A model generated the notes under the pieces. That model saw only the letters and a list, made by a program, of their open reading frames with translations. It was not told the origin of the DNA and searched no databases. The translations under genes and the position numbers were made by a program. Positions 25,281-37,800 of a stretch of 64,000 nucleotides of DNA are shown in pieces. The stretch comes from Lumbricus terrestris (Eukaryota; Annelida; Clitellata; Crassiclitellata; Lumbricidae). The stretch is taken from contig OX457036.1 in the NCBI GenBank assembly GCA_949752735.1, forward strand, positions 98,251,761 through 98,315,760, in the 5' to 3' direction. The first letter of the stretch is position 1. The number at the start of each line of letters is the position of its first letter.

Positions 25281-26440
25281 TGCTTGATGCATTATCACTG
25301 CCCAGAACAAATGCCTGATAGCAAGCTCTATGGTAAAATGCTTCAGCTGCAACCAAGTCACAACAAGTTTCTAACCGACCTAGGACTGCAGTTGCCAAAG
25401 GGTCACCTTTTTACGGCAATTCTCAATCAATTTATCACAAAAGGGAAGGGTCATAACGGCACTTGTGTCTGGCTTATCTGGCTTGCAGCAAAAGAAACAA
25501 TGTTGCTTCCAATCAAAAGCAACTGGTACTACAGACCTAGTTTCCTTTGGAGCTACACTATTTTCGTCAGACAGTATATGGCTTTTTTGACTGTCACAAA
25601 ATTTCTTATTTGTGTATTTTTTCCGACAGCTACTGTGAACACAAACAAGGCTGGGTCTTCCTCGTAAATACTGGGTCAACTCTCCATCATTGTGTAACTC
25701 ACTGTACTCGAGGGGTTAAACCGTAGTTTAGGCTGATAAATTATTTCCGTTGTCGATATCCCGTAGTTTAGGCTGATAAATTAAGAAACACCACCAATCA
25801 TGAATATAGCGCGCCATACAACGCGCTATTCCAATTTCCGAGCATTCGCAACCGGAAGTAGCAATATAAACTGAAAACGCGAGAAGAAAAATTGCAGTAT
25901 ATAAATGGAAGCTGGATTGACGAAAAAAGTTTAAGTAACGGAAGCTGGATGAAGACCTTTTACAGGTGAAATAGAAGCTGGATTGACGAAAAAACGCTTG
26001 AGAAATGGGAGCTGGATGAAGACCTTCTACAGGTGAAATAGAAGATGGATTGACGAAAAACGCAAGAGAAATGGAAGCTGGATAAAGGCATTTTTATAGT
26101 TGAAATGGAAGCTGGATAAAGGCATTTTTATAGTTGAAATGGAAGCTGGATTGAACCTGGCGATCCAGAAATTACTTGTATATATACATTTTGCAGCCTC
26201 GGGTAATGTCCAAATAATTTATCAGCCTAAACTTCTGTACAGATAATTTATCAGCCTAAACTACGGTTTAACCTACTCGAGGCGTGTTTCTATGCCTTTT
26301 GTCAGACATTGTGACTTCGACATCACTCGCCTTACTTTCATCAAATAAAACTCGACATATCACACACAACTTTTCGTTGTAGTAAAACATACTTTGATTT
26401 TTACTGGTAACCATCAAGAACGATGTGGAAATCAAATGAC
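25281..26440 (-). pseudogene. 5' part of the broken cysteine-rich gene
   Basis: Minus-strand pieces in order. CVICRVLFDESKAS is at about 26380. ETRLEYSELHNDGEL and RGRPSLVCVHSSCRKKYTNK are reached only after removing the MITE at 25714-26273. Then FDWKQHCFFCCKPDKPD, and RLETCCDLVAAEAFYHRACY near 25390. Paired cysteines (CVIC, CFFC, C-x5-C) suggest zinc binding. The order matches the N-terminal half of the family whose later parts lie at 23350-23620 and 17925-19410. Function unknown. The frame is broken by an insertion and by frame changes near 25380-25400. Confidence 0.55.
25714..26273. mobile_element. MULE-type MITE with internal minisatellite
   Basis: Ends are GGTTAAACCGTAGTTTAGGC and its reverse complement, flanked by a perfect 9-bp duplication TACTCGAGG at 25705-25713 and 26274-26282. 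A 9-bp duplication fits the Mutator-like (MULE) superfamily. The inverted-repeat motif TAGTTTAGGCTGATAAATTA is present twice at each end as a subterminal repeat. The interior (about 25906-26150) is an array of GGAAGCTGGAT-containing units spaced about 30-45 bp. 560 bp, no coding capacity. Confidence 0.9.
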
Positions 26441-28807
26441 TGGTAAGGAAATACAAAGACGGCATGCAATGATATGATCCAAACAACGTCTGCTACACGT
26501 AAAACCTCTGTTATCGCCCACGCCAATATCAGATCATTTCAGAAAATTTTTAAAAATACTTCGATTTGTCAGATTTTGTCAGATTTTGATTTTTTAGATT
26601 CAACAATAAATTCTACACATCAGGTATAATTTTCACCTTGATTAGAATTTTGTCCCGGTAGAACCCAGAAAAAGTTTTATTCTATGCGACTACTATGACA
26701 TCGGAGGCTTGCTCTCGAAAACAAATTTAATTTGTTTGGCATAATACTGCACTATGTATTCACTTTGTATATATATATATATTATGAACTTATGTGTCAT
26801 GCTGTTGATTGTGTACTTCTCAACTTTTGACGGAGGGATAGATAAAATGAAATTGCACTTGTCTTCAGTCAAGAGCTTACAAGATGAATCAGCTGACTGA
26901 CTTGTGACCTCATGACTAACCAGATTATTTGAACTTTTGGGCCACAGTTTGTTTAGGTCTGGGTTTCAGGAAAAGTCTAGGTTGATAACGTTGAACAATT
27001 GAATGGAAGACCTCTTTGGAATTTCTCTTGGACACGGAGTGTCTCTTGCTGTACAAATCGGTGACTGTGAATTCGATGTTGTATGATTAACCAGTAGAAA
27101 TGTGATTGTGAACTTAAACAGAATGCACAAGTTAGCTGAGATTAGGCTTGGTTCTGTTGGACAGTGAATGTGACATATGCAGCCACATAAACATGAAAGA
27201 TAAGAAGCATTTAGTGACTACAAGTCTTTTCAAACTAACCATCATAAATTTTTCATGCTACACTACTTGTCTTGCACATATCCCTCTTTCGTTTGAGTAA
27301 TGGTGTTCACACTATTTGCCGTAGATGAATGTTTTCATGAGTTTCTTTTGTTTCAGTCATGATAACTCGGTTACGAATACTCAAATTCATTTCAAGATTG
27401 CTTGTAACCAGACTAAATTATTGAGTTTGTTAGTGACATGCTGTGTCATGCCACAGTGGAAATCGTATCATCCATTAGCAATTTGGGGCTTATGATTATG
27501 ATGATTCTCTAAGATTTGGCATTGTATCAGTTGATGTTTTTCATTTTAGTATTGTTTCTGTGGCGAGCTGGACAGATTGTCTTCTGGAAAAAGTCAAAGC
27601 CGAGTGTCGTCGTCAGTCATGGCAAAGCATTGGATTGCACGAAGAACCTTCAAACTTCAAGGCTTCGATTCCAGTTTAAATCAACGTGGAAGTTGCTGTG
27701 GAAAAACATTCCTCTTGGAAAGGCTGAAAGGCGAGATTGGAAGGTGATGATGAAACTAAAGCAAGCATGCAGGAAAATGTCCGATCAGGTTGTGTTGAGC
27801 TCGAAGGTAACAAAACATTTGAGCAGGATGGGCTCCTGGAAATGGCATCCTAGAGACATGCTACAGAAGAAGTCCAAGTCTCCGGCACTGGAAAGGAGGG
27901 ACTGCAGAGGAGGCTGGAGGATGAACGGAAGAGGGTTTCCTTTTGTGCGTAGCTGTCTCCAGAAACTGAAGATGCTGAAGATTTCACGAAGAAGTGTGAC
28001 ATGGGGTGAAATGGTGCAGCTGCGAGATGACCGCCATCAGGCTGTTCTTAAAAAGTACAATACAAGGGTAAGCAAGAACAATGGGATTCATTTTTATTTG
28101 AATCAGACAGCGCCTGGAATTGTATGATGGTCATACAGACCTACAGTCCTACACTCTTCTTTCGTTCTTCTTTTATAGAAACTTTTAGCTGACTCAAAAT
28201 CACATAGGAATGCTATATATTGAACTGCAGTGTAGACATAGTTTTAGGCACATTAGCCAGGTAGAAGTTCAAATTCCCAAGAATGTGAAATTTGGTGAAA
28301 GATTTCTGCTCCATCTTCTGCCTACCTTAAACACTCTTTGCTTCTGACATTCTCCATGCAGTCTGCAAGCCTTGGGTCTTTTGATTGAGCCTCAATGTTG
28401 CACTGTCATGAATTCGAGTGCATTCAGCTTTCCTACTACCTAGTACCTAGAAATGGAACTGACTACCAATGCTTGTGTGAAGTTTCAACTCTTTCTCTTC
28501 CTTTAACAAATGCCTCAAAACTCTTTATTTCTCATTAAATTCCCTAGCATCAGGATATCAGACAACTCTTCGCCTGGCAACTACTTGATTCACGCACTTC
28601 TGATTCGTATTTCTGCGTGACTTTATTTGCGCTAAAACTGTTTGTAGTAATGATATGTGTACTCTGGTGGTGCAAGTCTCAAACCTAGATAAAGGAGGAG
28701 GGCAACGTTATTCATAAACAACTACCACTACTAATAATAATATGATAATGATTTAATCTGTGTTTTCCATGATGCCTGGGATAGAGTGGATGTTTTCTTG
28801 GTCGCAG
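26441..28807. other. Region upstream of PISD; possible first exon unresolved
   Basis: PISD needs at least one upstream exon for its mitochondrial leader. A long open frame at 27516-28127 is preceded by a fair acceptor (ends 27550) and contains a good phase-0 donor after position 28069 (AAGG then GTAAGC). That would fit the phase-0 exon at 28808. However, two other frames across the same stretch are also partly open, one with a coiled-coil-like segment, and I recognise no family in any. I do not call a gene. A short (TA)n is at about 26768-26782. Confidence 0.25.
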
Positions 28808-31800
28808 CTTCAGCTCTATCGCAAGATGCCGTTGAAGCAACTATCTCGTCTCTGGGGACAGGTCAACCAGTTTGAGTTGCCAATGTGGCTGCGCAGCCCA
28901 GCCATTCGTCTCTACATCTGGCTCTTCAACTGCTGTCTCGACGAAGCAGCCATCCAGGATCTCAGACAATATCCGAATGTCGGTGAATTCTTTCAACGAC
29001 GCTTACGACCTGGCATCCGACCAATTGACCGCCATCCTCTGGTTGGTTGGTTGGTTGATCTTAATGGTGCTATATAAATAAGTTCACACGCAGACTAAAG
29101 TGCTATCTGACAGAGCCATATAAAAGTGATATAACAAAGAGATATAAATGTGATATAACAAAGATATGCAATATATATATATATATAACTATTACAAGGA
29201 GATAAAAGTGCAATGAAACAGAGAGATAAAGTGGTAAATAGCCAAAATAGAGAAGTACTTACATGTATATATATCACAGACAAACATTTTCAAGTCATCT
29301 AAAAAGCCATTTATGTAGATCCTTTTGTGAATGTAATTTTCCTGACTTTGTTGAAGACGAGTCCGTGCGATGGAACGGTCTTGCACTGCGGGTTAGTAAG
29401 AAGCAACATTCTGGAGCAGGTGAAGGGAGTGACGTACTCTCTGGAGGGCTTCCTAGGACCAGCCAAAGTGGACATCTCCAGTGGCAACTCCAAGGACCAA
29501 GCATTTGCTGGATTTAGTGAGAGAGATGTGGACTACAGTCGCCATCTGTTGAAGAACTCTGTCAACAACCGTCTCTTTCAGTGCATCATTTATTTGGCTC
29601 CAGGCGACTACCATCGCTTCCATTCTCCGGCCGACTGGAATGTCTGTGCTAGGAGGCATTTTCCAGGTAAGCATTTGACAACTTGTGCCTTTAGCTCTGC
29701 ATTTACCAACAAAGAATGCCTACCATGACTTGACGTCAGAATGGGTAGAAATGATGTGTTAAAAACTATGACAAATAATCAAGACATGAAGCGGTGTTGA
29801 AATAGTCGTAACACTGTAGTTGAGTGGAAGTAACATGGCTCATTTTTAAGATTAGTAATTACTAAATGGGGGAAAAATTAAAGAAATTACTTGTAAATGC
29901 TGTTTGAATTACTTTAGTTTAGTTGAGTGTGTACTTTGTTCTGACTTAGATTGAGAGCCACTGATTTTAAAGGATAGAATATGCCAAACAGCCTTATTTT
30001 AGGCTTACCCTGAAGAATGACCTGTAATAGATTGACTGTTATAATAGATTGACTGTTATAATAGATTGACTGTTATAATAGATTGACTGTTATAATAGAT
30101 TGACTGCAGGTAGTCAGACTTTTCTTGGATGTTTCTGTTAGCAAACGCTATCCTTACCTATTTATTTGGGCTAAGATGGTCACAACAAGGAGACATTAAA
30201 GGGAGTGGCTAGGGCATAGCCGCGTGCTGACCCGGATAACCAGAATTGCCGGCATTTCACACAGGGCAGGGCAGATAACCGGACCTTGGTGGGTAATTAT
30301 GAATATCATACTGGCACACATCAAGGGCTAACCTGCTTAACCTCTTCGCTTCATCTTTAAGCTAACCTGCAAAATCTCTCAGCTGCTTCATAGTACAATG
30401 AACAGACAATCACAGAACAGACAGCCTGATGATGGCTGCTTTATATTAGACTTTACTATTTCAAACAGCCTACCAGCAAGAGGATGAGGAAAGAGAATGA
30501 GGAAAGAGGATGAGGAGGGGAGAGTTTGTATCACCATCTTCAATCAATCATCAATCATTTCGTAATTTATATAGCGCCCATCAAGGTACCTACTGAGAGG
30601 CGATGTTACGTGTCATGTGATGTGTCACATGTCATGTGATGTGTCACATGTGTTTCTGCATAGGCGAGTTGTTTAGCGTGAATCCGTCGATTGCAAGATG
30701 GCTTCAGGGTCTGTTCTGCCTTAACGAGCGGGTCGTCTACAGCGGTCGCTGGAGTCACGGGTTCATGTCGATGACACCAGTGGGAGCCACTAACGTTGGA
30801 TCAATCACTGTTTACCATGACCAGGTCTCAACCTCTTCGCTTCATCTTTAAAACTCATTTATTGCAATTGTAATTAATTATTATTTATGTAGCACATTTT
30901 TAATCTCTTATTACAGACAGAATGAAAATAAAATAATTGGGTCATTCCAGCTCAACTCAACCAATTTTGAGGAAGGTTCCCACCCGACCATCTCCGATTT
31001 GGCTGAAATTTTATCCACATGTTGCAGGGTATATTGGATGGAAAAATCCGAAATATTTGAGAAATATTTCAAATACCCTCCAAGATATCATGGATTTCGT
31101 GACCCCACCCCCCAAAGGCATTTCGCGAAACTTCGTGATGTTCACTTTTTGAGAGTTAATATCTCTAAAACGGATTCACCAAATTGGATGATTTTTTTTA
31201 TGCCTGTACAGTTTCTTGCATAGATTACAGAAATATTAATAAAGTTATTGTGTGTCCTATAAATTCAGCTGAATTAAATATCAAAAGTGCCTTCACATTC
31301 ATTTTATATCGCATTTTTACAATAATCAGTTCTCAATATCTCCATATATACCAGGCACAATGCATTCATATTTTATATGTATACTGTCTAGGTGTCTGGC
31401 AATTACTTGGCAAAGTTTTACTTGATCAGTGTAGCGTATTAAATCGCTATTATCTATCAAACTAACTTGTCTGATATTATATGTTAATTCTAAGTAGGAG
31501 TTAAGCTAGATAATTTAGTCGGCGTATCTAGATTAATAATTTGGCGTCTAGTGGATTAGTAACTAGGAGACCACAAATCTTGCGCACATGAGCGAGGCAG
31601 TCATAGTGACGTCAAGCGGTTACTACGGACGCTTACGTAAGCGAAAACATTTGCATTGACGCGTAACCAATTAAAAGCATCGAAATGAGCGTAACGGACA
31701 GAATTGAATGGAAACAGCCACGTCATTGAAATTCGACATAAACGGTTGATTCCTTGCTTGAACATTGAGAAAGATGGTTGTTCAGTTGTGGCTGGCAATT

Positions 31801-34800
31801 CATCTGAAGTTTATTCAATGGTGAGGATGATGATTATGCTCGTATCTGGTCGTAAAACAGTACGAGGCATTCGTGTGAGAGTAGAGGCGATTTAGAAATT
31901 CGAAGTTGCGAACTCTAACGTCCGTGAAGTCTACATTGTGATCGTGACGGTTGGTGAGACGATATTCGTGTGTTGAGAAACGATTTTGGGCTCGTTGTCT
32001 CTGGTTGACATTTCAAGGTCATTTTCAATTGGGAAGGAAATTCTCATTGGTTGGAGTGTGATAATTTGATGCTACGGAAGTATTGAATATTGTCTTGTCT
32101 GGTATTCGATCTGGATTCCACAGCTTGACAGTATCTCATTATCCTTCTTCAAATATAGCACGAGGTTGCTTATCTTCATTCAGTGAATCTACGGAGAATC
32201 AGCAGAACTATTTCTTCAAATATAGCACGAGGTTGCTTATCTTCATTCAGTGAATCAACAGAGAATCTACAGAACTATTTCAAGGCCGTTTTACACTACA
32301 GAAACGATATGTCATATATCTCAACTGTGGAACACAGATAAGCATAAAGATAATTATAATTAGTGATACGCCAAATAAGTAAATAGGAATATTGCGTAAT
32401 TGTATTGTGTATTTAATAGTTTCAATTATATCATACATTTATAAAGAATTGGTTTCTCTTTGAACAGATCATTTAAATGCAGTACATTTTCAATTACCTG
32501 CTAAAATAAGCATAAAAACGGAGACGTTACAAATGGGATGCTCGCGTCGGGATTAAATTAACAATATTATTGTTGATTAGATTGAACTTTACTGACATTT
32601 ATATTGAAGAGACAAAACTGATTAAAATGCAGATCTATTTGGAAATTGTTAAGCATAGCGCATGACAGCGCAGCGCGTGTATAGATTTAAGCATTAGAGT
32701 CGGTGCGATAATCCTTATTGCTTAACATATACCAGAGATTGTATCACGTTAAGAGGGAACACTAGTGTGACGCTTAATAATTTTAATAATTATTATAAGC
32801 GAGTGTGAAATTGTATAGCGCATAGTTGAGCGTTAAATTTATTGTTACTTAACCAAAAGTGAGTAAGTAAGAATGTCGATCACAGAGTGGCAACAGTGGT
32901 TGGATATGGGACGTTCATTCTCATTGGAAGGTGAAGATCTGAAGGCATTCGTCAGAGACAGACAAAACGAATTTAGACAACAGAGGGCGGATGAACGAGA
33001 AGAGAAAAAGGAAAGTGAGCTACGTGCAGCTGCAGAAGCGAAAGCAGTTAGAGAAAAAGAAATAGAAATAGCGAGGATGGCTGACGCGAGACTTATACGC
33101 GAAGCAGATGATGCGAGGCTTACGCGAGAAGCAAATGATGTTAGACTGGAAAGAGAAGCAACTGAGGCGAGGCTTGCAAGAGAAGCGAATGAAGCTTTAG
33201 AGCATAAGAGGCTTGAGATTCAAATGAGACTGAAAGAAATGGAATCGAGAGATGGACGAAACAGAGATGATGGAGATTCTTATATGACGATGGGTGACAA
33301 CCACCAAGGAAACCAAAGTCATAAGGGAATGAAGAATATTAAATTCCCGATATTTAACGAGGCAAAGGACTGTCTCGATGCGTATCTTCTTAGATTTGAG
33401 CGTACGTGTACGACGTATGAGATACCGAGAGAGGTATGGTCGCTGATGCTAGCGCGACATCTGGAGTCGAAAGCATTAGAAGTGTACCAGCGTTTGTCAG
33501 CTGAAGAAACACAAGACTACGATTGTTTAAAGAAGCATCTCTTGAAAAGATTCCAATTGACAGAAGGAGGGTATCGTAACAAGTTTAAGACTAGCAAGAT
33601 GGAACAAGGAGAAACTCCTTCAAATTTCATTTACAGATTGCAACGATATTTGCAGCAATGGTTGCTACAAGCTGGATTTGAGCAGACCTACGAAGGAATC
33701 GAGGATCTACTGCTAAAAGATCAATTTTTCCTCACTTGCAGTAACGAGTTGAGGATATTCATTAAAGAGAAAGGAAAAATGAGCTTAAAGGACACATTGA
33801 CATGTGCAGAATCCTACATTGAAGCTCATGGGTACAGATATGCAGAGAATTCTGTAAAACCTCAAGGGAGATTCAATAATGACAGAGGTAATGGAAAGTC
33901 ATTTGAAGAGAAATCGAGAGAGAAATTCCAAGGAAACATGAACAGAGGAAGAGTTGAAACAAGACAGAACAAAGAGACAAATCACAGTGGAAATGTGAAT
34001 AGAGGATTTAGTAGAGATAGAGAACAGGCAGCGGAACACAAGATAACTTGTTTTGCATGCGGTAAGGTAGGTCATAAAGCATTTGATTGTGTGCATAAAG
34101 CCAAAGGGTTTGTTAAACACACAGCAGCAGCAGTACAGATTTACGAGAATAGGGCGTACAGAGCTGTACAGGCGAATGAAAATACGAAATCGAATGAAAT
34201 TGACAGAACAGTAGAACGCCAGGATAGGAAAGGTAAAGAAGAAGTACCGAAACACATGGCAGCGAGTACGGTAGTTACAGAACGGAAAGATGGTTGCATT
34301 GACATTGAAAGTATAGACGAATGTCAAGCGAAGGTCAATGGAATAGACGCCAATTGTCTTTACGATTCTGGAGCGAGTACGTGTATTGTGAGGAGATCGC
34401 TGATCAAGGATAGTGATTTGACTGGGAAGGAAACGCACTGCATCCTAGTTGATGGGAGCTTAAGGTGTTTTCCTACAGCCAATGTAAACATTGAGAGCGA
34501 GTATTTTACTGGTGAAGTTGAGGCAATGGTTATGGATGAACCAGTAAAGCCGATAATTATTGGACGCGTGAGAGGGTTGAAATATACCGTAACGAATGAG
34601 AACACGGATGAAAATGTGATTAATTGTGACAAGGGAGAGAAAGTGGATGAGACGATTATGAGTGAGAAACAAGAAAAAGTTGGGTATAAAGGAATACTCA
34701 AGAGAAATGTGAATGCTAATTCACGTTGGCAAGATGCCAAGAAGACAGTAAGATTTGAGAGTGATGAAATGAGCACGGAATATGATGACGTAATAGAGAA

Positions 34801-37800
34801 AGTTGGAAGTGATGACGTCATGAACAGTGACGCACATCAAACGACAGCAGCGATAGAAACGAGAGCTGAGTCGAAGAAAGTGGTGAAATATAAACCACTC
34901 AAGGTCACAGAAATGCCCGACCTGAATATAACCACAAAAGAAATAAAGGAATTACAGAAGACAGATGAAACATTGAAGAGTTACTGGGATAAAGCATCTG
35001 AGTGGAATGGCGATGAGAAGAGTACAGAAAAAGTGCTGTACGTAAAGAAAGATGGACTGTTGTACCGGAGATGGAAGGAAGTATTGAAAGATGAAGCGAA
35101 GTGGCAGTTGATGATACCGAAACAGTTGAGAAACAAAGTTCTAGCTGTAGCACATAACTCGCTACTGTCAGCTCATCTAGGCATGAAAAAGACTCACGAT
35201 AAAATTGTGAATGAATTTTATTGGCCAGGGATAAATCAAGAAGTTCGGCGATACATATTAAGTTGTGATGTATGCCAGAAAGCAGTGGATAAGAAAGTGA
35301 ACTACAAGGCACCGATGGGACATCTTCCAGTGCTGGATGTGCCGTTCAAGCATGTCTGTGTAGATATCATAGGAGCCATAGAGCCAATGTCTATGAGAGG
35401 ATATCGTTATGTATTAACGATTATCGACTTAAGCACCAGATATCCTGAAGCAATACCGTTGAAAGGTATTAGTACCGAGGAGGTGGCGGAAGCCTTGTTT
35501 AACTTTTACTGTCGGATGGGCGTACCAGAAAGAATTCATACAGATAGAGGGAGCCAGTTTACGTCAGAACTAATGGCCGAAGTAAACAAGATGTTATTAA
35601 TCAAGCATACGATGACAAGTCCATACCACGCGATGGGAAATGGTTGTGTGGAACGACTGAATGGAACAATTAAGACTACACTGAGAAAATTGATAGGTGA
35701 ACAAGTGAAAGAGTGGGATAGATACTTGGCACCATTACTTTTCGCACTACGAGATACTGTACACGAGAGCCACGGATACACGCCTTTCGAATTAATCTTC
35801 GGAAGATCATGTAGAGGTCCGGTACAGATATTGAAGGAACTGTGGACAAACGAAAAAGTGGAAGATGAGGTGAAGGATGTGTACACATATATGACAGATC
35901 TACGAGAACGTATAGAGGAAACATGTGACATGGCGCAGAAAGCAATTCACAAAGCTAATGCGAAGAACAAGAAATATTACGATAAAAAGGCACGATATAG
36001 AAAACTGGAGATAGGTGATAAAGTCCTATTGTTACTGCCGAGTTGTAATAATAAGATGCTTGTTAAATGGCAAGGACCATTTGTTGTCAGAGGGAAAATC
36101 GGAGATTACGATTACAAAGTTGAGGTTGATAGTGGAAAACTGAAAACATACCACATCAACATACTAAAGAAATATTACGAGAGGAGTGAAGAAGAATTGT
36201 CAGGTTCTGAGACAATAGCATATGTGTCAGCTATTGTACATGATGGTAGAGAAGGTGAAGACGAAGAGGAGGAGATATTAAACCTGTATGTCAGTAAGAA
36301 AACAGAGACATACAAGGATGTTGATATTAATCCACAATTAGAAGATGAACAGAGAGGTGAATTAGAGAAATTACTGAGAGAATATCAAGACATATTTACA
36401 GATAAACCAGGAAGAACTGACATGGTGAAACACGAGATTCATCTTACGAGTGATGAACCTGTTAGGATGAAAGCATATCCAACACCGTATCATCTACAAT
36501 CTGAAATTGATAAGGAAATTGAGATAATGTTAGAGAATGGGATAATAGAAAGATCAGAAGCAGCATACGCAGCACCGCTTGTTGTTGTTAAGAAGGCTGA
36601 TGGAAGCAATAGACTTTGCTGCAACTATAAGCAATTGAACAAAGTGACAGTTTTTGATCCAGAGCCGATGATGTCAAACGAGGATATCTTCAATAAACTG
36701 AGTGGCAGCAAAATATATAGCAAGTTTGATTTTTGCAAAGGGTATTGGCAAATTCCAATGAGCGAAGAATCAAAAGATTATACGACTTTCATTTGTGCAA
36801 GTGGGTTGTATAAATTCAACGTTTTACCATTTGGATTGGTAAACAGTGCTTCAAGCTATAACAGACTGATAAGGAAGATTTTGTATGGAACCGAGAATCT
36901 GGAGAGTTATGTTGATGACATACTAGCTCATACAGAAGGATGGACTAAACATATGAAGATTTTACGAGAATTTTTTCAAAGAGTGAGAGATGCTCACCTG
37001 ACTTTGAAACCAAAGAAATGTTCATTAGGGTATGGTCGCATAGATTTCTTGGGTCATACGTTAAACAACGACGACATCAGTCCTAAAGGAGAATCAATAG
37101 ATAAAATTGTGGAGATGCCACAACCGAAAACGAAGAAACAAATAAGAAGCTTTTTGGGAGCAATAAACTATTACAGAAAATTTATTCCTCATTGTGCTGA
37201 ACTGATGGCACCATTAAGTGATTTGACAAAAAAGTCAGCAGCTAATAATGTTGATTGGAACGAAGAATTAGAAGAGAGTTTTAGTAAGCTGAAAGCAGCA
37301 CTTGCTAAGACACCAATATTAAAGTTACCAAACTTGGAAAAGGAATTCGTGATTCAAACGGATGCATCAGGAAGAGGAATAGGTTGTGTTCTGATACAAC
37401 AGTATGAAGGGATAAACCACCCGATTGCATATGCGAGTAGGAAACTATTGGAAAGAGAGATGAGATATTCAGTTGAGGAGAGAGAATGTCTAGCGATAAT
37501 GTGGGGAATTAGTCGGTTTGACAGGTACTTGTGTGGAAAGCAGTTTGTGATTGAGACAGACCACTGCGGACTACAGTACATGAAGGAAGGAAGAATGAGA
37601 AATGCGAGAGTCATGAGGTGGAGTCTAGCACTTCAAAATTATTGCTTTACGATACGATATATCAAGGGAAGCAATAATGTTATGTCTGATTATTTGAGTA
37701 GAGGAATTACATAGTACTTAAATATATCAGTAATGTATTATAATAATGTAGATAAGAAGTTCAGTAATGTTGTATTGTTGTGTAAGATAGAATAAGGAAG

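Noticed and set aside
25120..26486. CRISPR-like array of GGAAGCTGGAT repeats
   Set aside because: Units are degenerate, spacings vary, and the array lies inside a MITE with a 9-bp duplication in a eukaryotic genome.
31601..31895. Small frames in the LTR as accessory genes
   Set aside because: They recur only because the LTRs are duplicated. They overlap on opposite strands and lack any recognisable motif.
33899..35945. Minus-strand frames of 130-180 aa
   Set aside because: Antisense shadows of the intact Gag-Pol frame, with no recognisable domain.
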